Origin: Sorangium cellulosum
GTDB taxonomy: Bacteria; Myxococcota_A; Polyangia; Polyangiales; Polyangiaceae
Assembly: GCF_004135735.1 (NCBI RefSeq)
Contig: NZ_CP012670.1
Coordinates: 4,671,501 to 4,735,500 of the forward strand
Direction: 5' to 3'
DNA length: 64,000 nucleotides
Shown: piece after piece, positions 45,622-54,490 of the stretch
Layout of the letters: each line of letters begins with the position of its first letter
How positions within the stretch are numbered: the stretch's first letter is position 1
The notes under the pieces: model-generated
What the model saw: only the letters and a program-made list of their open reading frames with translations
The model's database searches: none
What the model was told of the DNA's origin: nothing
Program-made: the position numbers and the translations under genes

Positions 45622-46158
45622 ATGGCCACCTTGCGTGACTGGGCCAACGCGTTCCTGGAGCAGGCCAAAGAGGATCTGCGCGCCGCACGAGCCGTCTATG
45701 GCGCCGGCAGCCCGTCGACCTTCTGCATGCTCCTGCAGATGACCTTCGAAAAGCTTGGCAAGGCCGCTTTTGCACGCTCCACGAAGAGCCCACAGATCAC
45801 CGAACCTCCTCACAGCCATCAGACGGCCTCCAGGCTCCTTCTGCTCCTGGAACGCGCCCCCGGCGGGCTCGCGCTGAAGGGGATCGAGACCGACAAAGAC
45901 CGGGGCAGAGTCTTCGCCGCGGTCCGAGAGCTCGAGAACGCACACCCCGACACGGTGAACAAGGGCGTTCAGCGCGGCCTCGCGCGATGGCCACAGCTCG
46001 AGTTTCCCTGGGAAAATCCATCCTCCGGGGCGATTGAATGGCCAGCGCAGCACCTTCCGATCGCCAGGCGGGCGAGTGACCCCCGAGAGCGGCTCGGCGC
46101 AGATCTTCTGAAGTTTGCGGACGCGCTCGTGATGCAGTTCAACATGCTCTTCCCGTAG
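45622..46158 (+). CDS. HEPN-like domain protein
   Basis: The protein has 178 residues. Its N-terminus, WANAFLEQAKEDLRAARAVY, followed by FCMLLQMTFEKLGKAAFAR, follows the pattern of HEPN proteins: a first helix with AxxDL, and a second with Q-x-x-EK-x-x-KA. The RNase motif R-x(4-6)-H of toxic HEPN proteins is not evident, so it may be non-catalytic. Codon use is less GC-rich than the neighbours, like the preceding gene. HEPN proteins occur in toxin-antitoxin and defence systems. A system role is inference; the partner is unknown. Confidence 0.6.
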   Translation: MATLRDWANAFLEQAKEDLRAARAVYGAGSPSTFCMLLQMTFEKLGKAAFARSTKSPQITEPPHSHQTASRLLLLLERAPGGLALKGIETDKDRGRVFAAVRELENAHPDTVNKGVQRGLARWPQLEFPWENPSSGAIEWPAQHLPIARRASDPRERLGADLLKFADALVMQFNMLFP

Positions 46159-46617
46159 CCCCTCGCCCCGGGCGCGCGGCGCGCGGCGCGATGCCGCAGG
46201 GGTCGACGCCCGAGATGTACAGCAGCTCCCGCGGCCCGTGATGCGCTCGGACGGACAGCAGGCCCACGATCCAGCGCGCCGCCGAGGTGGAGGACGGCGC
46301 TCGGCTCCCCGATGCGGCTGCTCATGCCAGCAGCTTGGTCTTGAAGCTCGGGAATGCATCACAGAATTCATGCGAGGGCGCCTTCATGGTTCGCATTCCA
46401 GCCTCTTCGGTGAATTTCGGAGTCCGGTGGAGACCGGCGGAGCGCGCCGTCCCCGCGCGCCGTGAGCCAGCGCGAGGTGCCCAGACGCGCGCACCCACGC
46501 TCTTCAGGTCGCCCCCGGCTCGCCGCCGGAGCCGCCCGATCAACTCTGGACGTCCGACCGCACCGGCCCGCGGCGCGCGCTCGCCATCGCCCGCGGCACG
46601 GCCGTATCCTGATCACC
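46159..46617. other. 459-bp region without a supported gene
   Basis: No frame has the GC3 bias of real genes. On the minus strand a short stretch near 46322-46390 could encode MRTMKAPSHEFCDAFPSFK and overlaps a following ATG. It may be a decayed gene, but it is too short and unsupported to call. Confidence 0.35.
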
Positions 46618-47091
46618 ATGCCCACGGTCCAGAGCACCGCCGAGATCAACGCCCCTTCCGACGCGCTCTTCGCGCTGGCCCAGGACTACGACCTCCGGCT
46701 CGAGTGGGACCCCTTCCTCAGCGAGATGCGCTTCTGCGGCGGCGCGACCGAGCCCGCCGTCGGCGTGCGGGTGTGGGTGCGCGCGAGGAACGGGCTGAGC
46801 ATGGAGGCGCGGTACATCACGCTGAACCCGCCGGAGCAGGTGGCCATCGCCATGGTCGAGGGGCCGCCGGTCTTCCGCCGGTTCTCGGGGGCGTGGCTCT
46901 TCAAGGCGCTGTCGCCCGAGCGGACGCGCGTCACCTTCCGCTACAACTTCACGGCGCGGCCGCGGATCCTCGGATCGGTGATGGCGGCCGTGCTGCAGCG
47001 CGACGTCGCGAAGCGCCTCGCCGGGCTCAAGGCGAGCGCCGAGACCACGGACATCCTGAAGCGCCTGCCGCGCCGCTGCCGGGCCCGATGA
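46618..47091 (+). CDS. SRPBCC/START-like lipid- or polyketide-binding family protein
   Basis: The protein has 157 residues. It begins TVQSTAEINAPSDALFALAQDY and continues RLEWDPFLSEMRFCGG, a typical coenzyme-Q-binding or polyketide-cyclase-like START fold opening. Strands such as MEARYITLNPPEQVAI and TRVTFRYNFTARPR complete the barrel, and a C-terminal helix follows. The family binds hydrophobic ligands and is diverse, so no substrate can be given. The ATG at 46618 was preferred to one at 46462 because the preceding residues are Arg/Pro-rich and not part of the fold. Confidence 0.8.
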   Translation: MPTVQSTAEINAPSDALFALAQDYDLRLEWDPFLSEMRFCGGATEPAVGVRVWVRARNGLSMEARYITLNPPEQVAIAMVEGPPVFRRFSGAWLFKALSPERTRVTFRYNFTARPRILGSVMAAVLQRDVAKRLAGLKASAETTDILKRLPRRCRAR

Positions 47092-47172
47092 GATGAACGG
47101 CGGCGAGCGCGGGCCGGATCGCGCGACCGCGCCGGGGCTCACCCGCCCCAGGCGCGGCGCCCGGAGGCGCCC

Positions 47173-48027
47173 TCAGCAGTCTCCGCAGCCCAGCGCCTCG
47201 GCGAGGCGCGGCAGCACGTGGCCGGCCATGGCGTCGATCTTCAGCGCGCTGAGCTCCTCGCCGCGCGCCGAGCCCAGGTTGATCATCGCGACCGGGATGC
47301 CGCGCTCCGCGGCGCGCAGCACGAAGCGGTAGCCCGAGTAGACCGCCAGCGACGAGCCCACGACGAGCAGCGCGTCCGCGGCGTCGACCAGGGCGAACGC
47401 CGCGTCCACGACCGGCCGCGGCACGTTCTCGCCGAAGAAGACGACGCGCGGCTTCAGCGGCCCGTCGCACCGCAGGCAAGGCGGCGCGTGGAAGCGGGCG
47501 ACGTGCTCGGCCGGCAGATCGGCGTCGCCGTCGGGGGCGAGGTCGGCCGCGAGGCGCAGCCAGCCGGGGTTCCGCGCGAGCAGCCGCGCCTGCACCGCCG
47601 CGCGCGGCTCCACCGCGCCGCACGCGAGGCAGCCGACCTCGGAGAGCGTCCCGTGCAGCTCGATCACGCGGCGGCTGCCGGCGGCGTGGTGCAGCCCGTC
47701 GACGTTCTGCGTGATGAGGCCGCCGAGCTGCCCGCCCCGCTCGAGCCGCGCCAGGGCGCGGTGCGCGGCGTTCGGCTCGGCCCGGGAGAACCGCTCCCAG
47801 CCGAGCACCGCGCGGGCCCAGTAGCGCTGCCGGATCTCGGCCGAGCGGGAGAACTCCCGGCCCTGGATCGGGTTGCGCGCGCGGCGCCGCGTCTCGGGCC
47901 CCCGGTAGTCCGGGATGCCCGACTCGGTGCTGCACCCCGCCCCGGTGAGCGCCACGAGCCGCCTGCCGCGCACGAGCGTGACGAGGTCGTCGAGGCGGTC
48001 CGCGGCGGGCGCTTCGCTGGGCAGCAT
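47173..48027 (-). CDS. NAD-dependent protein deacylase, Sir2 family
   Basis: The protein has 284 residues. The NAD motif GAGCSTESGIPDYRG is at residues 29-43, followed by LITQNVDGLHHAAG, ELHG with the catalytic His, two Cys pairs for zinc (CLAC, CLRC), VVFFGENVP and LLVVGSSLAVYSGYRF. It removes acyl groups from lysines using NAD. The ATG at 48027 was chosen because earlier in-frame ATGs lie in GC-rich repeats. The gene ends in GCGDC. Upstream it is flanked by three 35-bp repeats and then the AT-rich regulatory island of the siderophore genes. Confidence 0.93.
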   Translation of the reverse strand: MLPSEAPAADRLDDLVTLVRGRRLVALTGAGCSTESGIPDYRGPETRRRARNPIQGREFSRSAEIRQRYWARAVLGWERFSRAEPNAAHRALARLERGGQLGGLITQNVDGLHHAAGSRRVIELHGTLSEVGCLACGAVEPRAAVQARLLARNPGWLRLAADLAPDGDADLPAEHVARFHAPPCLRCDGPLKPRVVFFGENVPRPVVDAAFALVDAADALLVVGSSLAVYSGYRFVLRAAERGIPVAMINLGSARGEELSALKIDAMAGHVLPRLAEALGCGDC

Positions 48028-48057
48028 GCGCCCCCGTTCTGATCCGTCCCGCGGCGC

Positions 48058-48162
48058 GCCGCCACAGGCGCGCGGCGCCGCAGGGCCGGCGCGCCGCCAC
48101 AGACGCGCGGCGCCGCAGGGCCGGCGCGCCGCCACAGACGCGCGGCGCCGCAGGGCCGGCGC
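48058..48162. repeat. 35-bp tandem repeat, three copies
   Basis: Units begin at 48058, 48093 and 48128, each starting GCCGCCACAG and containing the palindrome GGCGCC. They lie just upstream of the sirtuin start. The copies are almost identical. No function is known; the repeat length and position could affect the sirtuin promoter. Confidence 0.9.
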
Positions 48163-48781
48163 CCCTGCCCTCCTGGAGACCCAGGCAAAGAAGCGGTCTT
48201 ACGCACATGGCACAAACACTTCTTGACATCGATTCCATCATATGGCATTAGCCACTTGAAACTGAAACTGATTTTCTATATCAGTAGACAGTCAGGAAAC
48301 GAGCGGCCCGCGACTTGACGTCCAGAGCCCGATGACCGGAGCCCCTGCGGCTCACGCAGCCCATCGGAGCTGGGTGTGACGACAAGCCGTTCTCGACGAT
48401 CGAGCCGACTCCGCTCTCGCGCGCCGTCCGCGCCACGCGAGCCTTCGTCCGCGCCGCGCGCCCCTGCGCGCCACGACGGCGCCCGCTCACCCGGGCGCTC
48501 GTCCGGCGCGGGGGACAGCGCGGTGGGGCCCCTGGCCCCCTCGAGCGCCGGCCGAGGGGCGGGAGTTGCGGCCTGGCCCATGCCACCCGACGGCATGTCG
48601 AGACTCCACCTCTCGGGCGCCGCGCCGCTCCGCGCGCGGACCTGCGCAGGCCCGGGCGCCGTGGAGACGCCCGCTCGACGCCCCGAGACGCCGCCGCGCG
48701 CGCGTCGCCGGGCCGGTCGTCGCGCCGGGCGCCGGGCCACAGCCACCATCGATTTCAAAGCCTTTCGAGGAGAACCGCCTC
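48163..48781. other. 619-bp leader/intergenic region upstream of the siderophore genes
   Basis: Its left part (about 48180-48300) is AT-rich and contains a TTGACA word and a Fur-like repeat. The right 480 bp is GC-rich again and shows no frame with clear codon bias. If transcription starts at the AT-rich island, the isochorismate synthase mRNA has an unusually long leader of nearly 500 nt. I recognise no riboswitch or RNA in it. Confidence 0.45.
48223..48276 (+). promoter_or_regulatory. putative promoter and Fur-like box of the siderophore biosynthesis operon
   Basis: TTGACA at 48223-48228 may be a -35 element. A -10-like CATTAG, a weak match, follows at 48246-48251. From 48258 to 48276 the sequence reads GAAACT GAAACT G ATTTTC, which has the 6-6-1-6 layout of the classical Fur box (GATAAT GATAAT C ATTATC). 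The box lies just downstream of the putative -10, where Fur would block polymerase. It is the only AT-rich spot for kilobases, and the genes it faces make a siderophore, which supports the call. Confidence 0.6.
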
Positions 48782-50035
48782 ATGACGACGACCATGTTCG
48801 TGCCGGACGCTGCCGAGAGACCCGCGTCGAGCGCCGCGCAGCTCCTGGAGCAATACAGCCCTGAATCCTCGTTCTTCTTCGCGTCGCCGACATGCACCCT
48901 GCTCGCGCAGGGCGTGCGCGAGATGAAGCTGGAGCCGGAGCGCGGAGACCGCCTGACGGGCCGCGTCGCGGCGCTGCTCGCGGCGTCGGAGGGCGCCCGG
49001 CATCCCCGTCCCATCGTGGTCGGCGCGGTGCCGTTCAACAACACGTCTCCCGCGCGCCTCATCGTCCCGAGGACGATCCAGAGCGCCGGCCCGCTCGGCG
49101 CCGCCGCGGTCGCGCTCCGGCCGCGAGCGCCGGTGTCCATCCGGACATTGCGCATGATCCCCGAGCCCCGCGACTACGTGCGCGGCGTCGAGCAGGCGGT
49201 CTCGCTGATGCAGACCGGGGCGCTGAGCAAGGTCGTCCTCTCCAGGATGATGGAGCTCGTGCTCTCGAGGCCGATCGACCTCCAGGACGTCCTCAGGCGC
49301 CTCGCGCAGCACAACCGGAGCGGCTACACCTTCGCCGCCAACCTCTGGGAGAGCGCAGCGCGGGAGCCCGGTCCGGAGGGCGGCCCCCCGGCGGCCCGGC
49401 CGCGGACCCTGATCGGCGCCAGCCCGGAGCTGCTCGTGTCGCGGTCGGGGCTGCAGGTCGTGGCCAATCCGCTGGCCGGCTCCGCGGCGCGCAGCCCGGA
49501 TCCCGAGGAGGACCGGCGGCGGGCCAACGCCCTGCTCACCTCCAGGAAGGACCGGCACGAGCACGCGATCGTGGTCGAGGCCGTCGCCGCCGCGCTCCGG
49601 CCGTTCTGCCGGCGCCTCCACGTCCCCGAGGCCCCCTCGCTCACGCACACGGCCACGATGTGGCACCTGGCGACCCGGGTCACGGGGGAGCTCGACGATC
49701 TCTCGATCTCCTCGATGAAGCTGGCCATGGCCCTCCACCCGACGCCCGCGGTCTGCGGCTATCCCGCGGAGCGCGCCCGCGCCGCCATCGAGTCGCTCGA
49801 GCCGTTCGATCGCGGGTTCTTCACGGGGCTCGTGGGCTGGTGTGACGCCGCCGGAGACGGCGAGTGGGCGGTCGCCATCCGCTGCGCCGACATCGCCGGT
49901 CGGTCGGCCCGGCTCTATGCCGGGGCCGGGCTCGTCGTCGGCTCCGACGGGGACATGGAGCTCGCCGAGACCTCCGCCAAGCTCCGCACCATGGTGAACG
50001 CGCTCGGCCTCGAGCTGGCGCCGGAGATGGCGTGA
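48782..50035 (+). CDS. mxcD: isochorismate synthase (catecholate siderophore biosynthesis)
   Basis: The protein has 417 residues. It shows the chorismate-utilising enzyme motifs: GALSKVVLSR, GASPELLVSR, NPLAGSAARSPDPEEDRR, SLTHTATMWHL, HPTPAVCGYP and LYAGAGLVVGSD. It converts chorismate to isochorismate, the first step to 2,3-dihydroxybenzoate. A GAGGAG sequence precedes the ATG at 48782, which is better than earlier starts in the GC-rich leader. Its stop overlaps the next ATG by one base. The set of neighbouring genes matches the myxochelin genes; the symbol follows that assignment. Confidence 0.93.
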   Translation: MTTTMFVPDAAERPASSAAQLLEQYSPESSFFFASPTCTLLAQGVREMKLEPERGDRLTGRVAALLAASEGARHPRPIVVGAVPFNNTSPARLIVPRTIQSAGPLGAAAVALRPRAPVSIRTLRMIPEPRDYVRGVEQAVSLMQTGALSKVVLSRMMELVLSRPIDLQDVLRRLAQHNRSGYTFAANLWESAAREPGPEGGPPAARPRTLIGASPELLVSRSGLQVVANPLAGSAARSPDPEEDRRRANALLTSRKDRHEHAIVVEAVAAALRPFCRRLHVPEAPSLTHTATMWHLATRVTGELDDLSISSMKLAMALHPTPAVCGYPAERARAAIESLEPFDRGFFTGLVGWCDAAGDGEWAVAIRCADIAGRSARLYAGAGLVVGSDGDMELAETSAKLRTMVNALGLELAPEMA

Positions 50036-51678
50036 TGCATCGAGAGCCATCGCGGCGCCCCGGAGCGCTGGACGGCTGGACCCCCTGGCCCGCCGACGTC
50101 GCAGAGCGCTACCGGCAACTCGGCTACTGGCGCGGCGAGACGCTCGGCGAGATGCTCCGCGACCGGGCGAGGCAGCACCCCGATCGCGTCGCGGTCGTCA
50201 GCGGCGGGCGCCGCCTGAGCTACGGCGAGCTCGACCGGCGCGCCGATCGCCTGACCGCGGGCCTCCTGCGCCTCGGCGTCCGGCCGGGGGATCGCGTGGT
50301 GGTGCAGCTCCCGAACATCGCGGAGTTCTTCGAGGTGTGCTTCGCCCTGTTCCGGCTCGGCGCGCTGCCCGTGCTGGCCCTCCCCGCGCATCGACGCGCC
50401 GAGATATCGTATTTCTGCCAGTTCACCGGGGCGGTCGCCTACGTCATCGCGGACCGGGACGGCGGGTTCGATTACCGGGAGCTGGCCGGGCAGATCCAGC
50501 AGGAGACATCGACCCTGAAACACGTGCTGGTGGTCGGCGATCCGGGCCGGTTCACCGCGCTCTCCAGCGTGGACGCCGAGCCCGGAGAGCTCCCCGGGCC
50601 CGCCCCGGGCGACGTCGCCTTCTTCCAGCTCTCGGGCGGGAGCACCGGCGTGCCCAAGCTGATCCCGCGGACCCACGACGACTATCTCTACAGCGTGCGG
50701 GCCAGCGCGGAGATCTGCGCGCTCCACGCGGACAGCGTGTACCTGGCCGTGCTCCCCGTCGCGCACAACTTCACCCTCAGCTCCCCCGGCAGCCTGGGGG
50801 CGCTCCACGCCGGCGGCCGCGTGGTGCTCTCCCCGCGCCCCAGCCCGGACGAGGCGTTTCCCCTGATCGAGCGGGAGCGGGTGACCCTGACCGCGCTGGT
50901 GCCGCCGCTCGTGCCGGTCTGGCTGGACGCGGCCCGGGCCCCCCGCCACGATCTGTCGAGCCTGCGCGTGCTCCAGGTGGGCGGGGCCAAGCTCTCCCCC
51001 GAGGTCGCGCGCCGGGCGCGGTCCACCCTGGCCGGCTGCGCCCTGCAGCAGGTGTTCGGCATGGCCGAGGGGCTGGTCAACTACACCCGCCTCGACGATC
51101 CGGAGGACCTCGTCGTCGAGACGCAGGGCCGGCCGATCTCGCCCCACGACGAGATCCGCGTCGTGGACGACGAGGATCGCGACGTCGAGCGCGGGCAGGT
51201 CGGACACCTGCTGACGCGCGGGCCCTACACGATCCGCGGCTATTACAAGGCCGACGCGCACAACGCGGCGGCGTTCACGCGAGACGGCTTCTACCGCACG
51301 GGCGACCTCGTGCGCCTCACGCCGTCCGGCCACCTGATCGTGGAGGGGCGCGCGAAGGACCAGATCAACCGCGGCGGCGAGAAGATCGCGGCCGCGGAGG
51401 TCGAGGATCACCTCCTCGCCCACCCGTCGGTGCGCGACGCGGCGCTCGTCGCCATGCCGGACGCGCTGCTCGGCGAGCGCTCCTGCGCGTTCCTCGTGCC
51501 CCACGGGCGGCCGCCGGCCCCGCGGGAGATCAACGCCTTCCTGCGCGAGCGCGGCGTCGCCCGCTACAAGGTGCCCGATCGCATCGAGTGGGTCGACAGC
51601 CTCCCCAAGACGAGCGTCGGGAAGGTGGACAAGAAGGCGCTCCGGAGGCGGATCGCCGAGGAGCTCGCGCAGGCCTGA
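50035..51678 (+). CDS. mxcE: 2,3-dihydroxybenzoate-AMP ligase
   Basis: The protein has 547 residues. It is an ANL-superfamily adenylation enzyme with LSGGSTGVPKLIPRTH (A3), LPVAHNFTLSSPG, FGMAEGLVNYT (A5), FYRTGDLVRLT (A7), RAKDQINRGGEKIAAAEVE (A8) and KTSVGKVDKKAL with the A10 lysine. The HN-x-x-LSSPG region and MAEG are typical of DhbE/EntE, which activate 2,3-DHB and load it onto an aryl carrier protein. The ATG at 50035 is chosen because it overlaps the upstream stop by one base. It should supply the ArCP encoded next. Confidence 0.95.
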   Translation: MHREPSRRPGALDGWTPWPADVAERYRQLGYWRGETLGEMLRDRARQHPDRVAVVSGGRRLSYGELDRRADRLTAGLLRLGVRPGDRVVVQLPNIAEFFEVCFALFRLGALPVLALPAHRRAEISYFCQFTGAVAYVIADRDGGFDYRELAGQIQQETSTLKHVLVVGDPGRFTALSSVDAEPGELPGPAPGDVAFFQLSGGSTGVPKLIPRTHDDYLYSVRASAEICALHADSVYLAVLPVAHNFTLSSPGSLGALHAGGRVVLSPRPSPDEAFPLIERERVTLTALVPPLVPVWLDAARAPRHDLSSLRVLQVGGAKLSPEVARRARSTLAGCALQQVFGMAEGLVNYTRLDDPEDLVVETQGRPISPHDEIRVVDDEDRDVERGQVGHLLTRGPYTIRGYYKADAHNAAAFTRDGFYRTGDLVRLTPSGHLIVEGRAKDQINRGGEKIAAAEVEDHLLAHPSVRDAALVAMPDALLGERSCAFLVPHGRPPAPREINAFLRERGVARYKVPDRIEWVDSLPKTSVGKVDKKALRRRIAEELAQA

Positions 51679-51771
51679 GACCCGGGCGGAGGCGGCGACG
51701 GCGCCGCCACGCACCCTGACCCGACGTATCGGCCCGAGAGGCCACAAGGAAGCGAACAGAGAGGATCGATC

Positions 51772-52770
51772 ATGGGCATTCCGAGAATCCAACCCTATTC
51801 CATGCCACGCGCCGATGACGTCCCGGAGAGCCGGGTGTCATGGAGCCCAGATCCGGGGCGCTCCGTCCTCCTGATCCACGATATGCAGCAGTACTTCCTC
51901 GATTATTACGACACCCAGGCGTCGCCCGTGGTCGAGCTGCTCGCCAGCATCCGGCGGATCCGGGAGCGATGCGCGGCGCTGGGGATCCCGGTCGTCTACA
52001 CGAAGCAGCCCGCGGAGCAGACGCCGGAGCAGCGCGGCTTGTTGACGGATCTCTGGGGGCCCGGGCTGACACGGCGCCCGGACCGGGAGGCGATCGTGGG
52101 CGAGCTCTCGCCGGGGCGCGGCGACACCGTCCTCACCAAGTGGCGCTACAGCGCCTTTCAGCGCACCGAGCTCCGCGATCTCATGCGCCTGTGGGGTCGC
52201 GATCAGCTCATCGTCTCCGGCGTCTACGCGCATATCGGGTGCCTCATGACCGCCTGCGAGGCGTTCATGAACGACATCCAGCCGTTCTTCGTGACCGACG
52301 CGACCGCGGATTTCTCCCGGGAACAGCACGAGATGGCCATCGCCTACGTGGCGCAGCGCTGCGGGGTCGCGCTCCCGACCCGGGAGGTCCTGGCCGCGCT
52401 CGACGGCCGCCGCGGCGCCGAGGGCGTCGCCCCGCCCCGCCCCGCGCAGGCCGCGGCGCCGACGCCGCGACAGGAGAGCCACTCTCCCTCGCTGGACCGC
52501 CTGCGCGGCGACGTCCTCGAGCTCCTGGATCAGCCCGTATCCGGGGTGTCCGAGCACGAGAGCTGGCTCGACCTCGGGCTCGACTCCATCCGCCTCATGA
52601 CCCTCGTCGAGCGATGGCGCGGCGCGGGGATCGACGTCACGTTCGTGGAGCTCGCCGAGCGCCCCACGCTCGCCGCGTGGTGGGAGCTCCTGTCGCCCCG
52701 CCTGCCGCGCGCGCCCGGCCGCGCGCCGGGGCGGAGCGCCGAGGCGGCCAGCCACGAGGCCCTCGGCTGA
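51772..52770 (+). CDS. mxcF: isochorismatase with aryl carrier protein domain
   Basis: The protein has 332 residues. The N-terminal isochorismatase domain has LLIHDMQQYFLDYY with the catalytic Asp, VLTKWRYSAF with the Lys, and GVYAHIGCLMTACEAFMND. It converts isochorismate to 2,3-dihydro-2,3-DHB. After a Pro/Ala linker, a carrier domain has LDLGLDSIRLM, where Ser takes the phosphopantetheine arm. This is the EntB/DhbB arrangement: the enzyme also serves as the aryl carrier for NRPS assembly. It follows mxcE by 93 bp. Confidence 0.95.
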   Translation: MGIPRIQPYSMPRADDVPESRVSWSPDPGRSVLLIHDMQQYFLDYYDTQASPVVELLASIRRIRERCAALGIPVVYTKQPAEQTPEQRGLLTDLWGPGLTRRPDREAIVGELSPGRGDTVLTKWRYSAFQRTELRDLMRLWGRDQLIVSGVYAHIGCLMTACEAFMNDIQPFFVTDATADFSREQHEMAIAYVAQRCGVALPTREVLAALDGRRGAEGVAPPRPAQAAAPTPRQESHSPSLDRLRGDVLELLDQPVSGVSEHESWLDLGLDSIRLMTLVERWRGAGIDVTFVELAERPTLAAWWELLSPRLPRAPGRAPGRSAEAASHEALG

Positions 52771-52809
52771 CATGGCACGCCAGGAGAACCGCGAGGCGGA
52801 CGGGTCGAC

Positions 52810-53691
52810 ATGAGCGGCACGACGACCTCACCCCGGGAGACGACTTCACCCCAGAAGGCGGCCTCACCCCAGAAGGCGGTGGCGCGCACGCCGCCGCGCC
52901 TGCTCGAGGTGCTGCGCGCGACCGCGATCTCGCCCCGCATGCGGCGGATCACGCTGGGCGGCGACGCGATCGCGGGGTTCCCCGCGGGCTGCGACGGCGC
53001 GCACATCAAGGTGTTCTTCCCGCGCGGCGATCAGGCGGTGCCGGAGCTGCCCACGCTCGGTCCAGAGGGCCCCATCTGGCCCCCGATGCCCCGGCGGCCG
53101 ATCACGCGCACGTACTCGGTGCGGCGGTTCGACGCGCGGGCCGGAGAGCTGCACGTGGACTTCGTGCTGCACGGGGACGAGGGCCCCGCGTCGCGGTGGG
53201 CCGCGCGCGCCCGGCCGGGCGACCGGCTCGGCATCGCGGGGCCCGGCGGCCCCGACCCGATGCTCGGGCCCGCCGACTGGTACCTCCTCGCCGGGGACCT
53301 GACCGCGCTGCCGGCGCTCGGCGCGCTCCTCGAGGCCCTGCCCCGGGCGGCGCGCGGCCACGCCGTGATCGCGGTCCCCGACGCGGCGGACGTGCAGGCG
53401 CTCGACGCGCCGAGGGGCGTCTCTTTGACCTGGCTCCCGCTCGATGGACAGCACACCCCGAGCCCGCGGCTGGAAGAGGCGGTCCGCGCCGTCGGGTGGC
53501 TGGACGGCCGCGCCTTCGCCTGGGTCGCCGGAGAGGCGACCTCGGTCCTCGCGATCCGCGATTTCCTGCGGAACGAGCGCGGGCTCAAGCGTGATGCGAT
53601 GTACGCGATTCCCTACTGGAGAGCCAGCCTCTCGGAGGAGGCGTATCACATGGAACGGCACCGGGTCATGGACGAGCTCGACCAGAGCTGA
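52810..53691 (+). CDS. mxcB: siderophore-interacting FAD-binding reductase (ViuB-like)
   Basis: The protein has 293 residues. It has the SIP-family FAD motif RPITRTYSVRRFD, then GELHVDFVLHGDEGPASRWA and GIAGPGG, and the NAD(P)H-binding half WYLLAGDLTALPALGALL, FAWVAGEATSVLAIRDFL and AYHMERHRVM. These proteins release iron from imported ferric-siderophore by reduction in the cytoplasm. The N-terminal 25 residues are Ser/Thr/Pro-rich with short repeats. The assignment to mxcB is by similarity of gene content to the Stigmatella locus and is less certain than the function. Confidence 0.88.
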   Translation: MSGTTTSPRETTSPQKAASPQKAVARTPPRLLEVLRATAISPRMRRITLGGDAIAGFPAGCDGAHIKVFFPRGDQAVPELPTLGPEGPIWPPMPRRPITRTYSVRRFDARAGELHVDFVLHGDEGPASRWAARARPGDRLGIAGPGGPDPMLGPADWYLLAGDLTALPALGALLEALPRAARGHAVIAVPDAADVQALDAPRGVSLTWLPLDGQHTPSPRLEEAVRAVGWLDGRAFAWVAGEATSVLAIRDFLRNERGLKRDAMYAIPYWRASLSEEAYHMERHRVMDELDQS

Positions 53692-53703
53692 CGGGGGCGA
53701 GCG

Positions 53704-54480
53704 ATGGAGTTCAAGGACAGGACGGCGCTCGTCACGGGCGCGGCCCAGGGGATCGGCGAGGCCGTCGCGCGCGCGCTCGCCGCGCGCGGCGCGCGGGTCG
53801 CGGGGCTCGACGCGAACGAGGAGCGCCTCTCGGGGGTGATGGACGATCTCAGGGCGCGCGGCCATCGCGCGGCCGCGCTCCCGGTGGACGTGGCGGACAG
53901 CCAGGCCGTCGAGCGCGCCGTGGACCGGGCCGAGCGCGCGCTGGGGCCGATCGAGATGCTGGTCAACGTGGCGGGCGTGCTGCGCGTGGGCCAGGCCGTC
54001 GCGCTGAGCGACGAGGACTGGGAGCGCACCTTCGCGGTCAACACCCGGGGGGTGTTCCACGTGAGCCGGGCCGTGGCGCGGCGCATGATCCCGCGCCGGT
54101 CGGGGGCGATCGTGACGGTCGGGTCCAACGCCGCGAGGACGCCCCGGATGCACATGGCCGCCTACGCCGCGTCGAAGGCGGCCGTGACCATGTTCACGAA
54201 ATGCCTCGGCCTGGAGCTCGCGGAGCACGACATCCGCTGCAACGTGGTGTCCCCGGGCTCGACGGACACGCCGATGCAGCGCGCGCTCTGGGCCGACGAT
54301 CGCGGCGCGCAGGCGGTGATCGCGGGCTCCCCCGCCGCCTTCCGGCTGGGGATCCCGCTGAACCGGATCGCCACCCCCGGTGACGTCGCCGATGCCGTGC
54401 TGTTCCTGCTCTCGGATCAGGCGCGGCACATCACGATGCACGACCTCTGCGTGGACGGCGGCGCCACGCTCGGCGCCTGA
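53704..54480 (+). CDS. mxcC: 2,3-dihydro-2,3-dihydroxybenzoate dehydrogenase (SDR)
   Basis: The protein has 258 residues. A classical SDR is seen: TALVTGAAQGIGEAVARALA, LVNVAGVLRVG, the active-site YAASKAAV (Tyr and Lys) and CNVVSPGSTDTPMQ. The latter segments match the EntA/DhbA group, which oxidises 2,3-dihydro-2,3-DHB to 2,3-DHB. It is the last gene of the rightward operon, 12 bases after the reductase gene. A long inverted repeat follows within 11 bp of its stop. Confidence 0.93.
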   Translation: MEFKDRTALVTGAAQGIGEAVARALAARGARVAGLDANEERLSGVMDDLRARGHRAAALPVDVADSQAVERAVDRAERALGPIEMLVNVAGVLRVGQAVALSDEDWERTFAVNTRGVFHVSRAVARRMIPRRSGAIVTVGSNAARTPRMHMAAYAASKAAVTMFTKCLGLELAEHDIRCNVVSPGSTDTPMQRALWADDRGAQAVIAGSPAAFRLGIPLNRIATPGDVADAVLFLLSDQARHITMHDLCVDGGATLGA

Positions 54481-54490
54481 TCCAGGCGAG

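Noticed and set aside
46322..46543. A short minus-strand frame with MRTMKAPSHEFCDAFPSFK
   Set aside because: It could be a decayed gene, but the rest of the frame is Arg/Gly-rich, no start signal is seen and the continuation is not recognised.
48376..48864. A plus-strand frame in the mxcD leader
   Set aside because: It is Arg/Pro/Ala-rich, overlaps the mxcD start in another frame, and lacks a ribosome-binding site.
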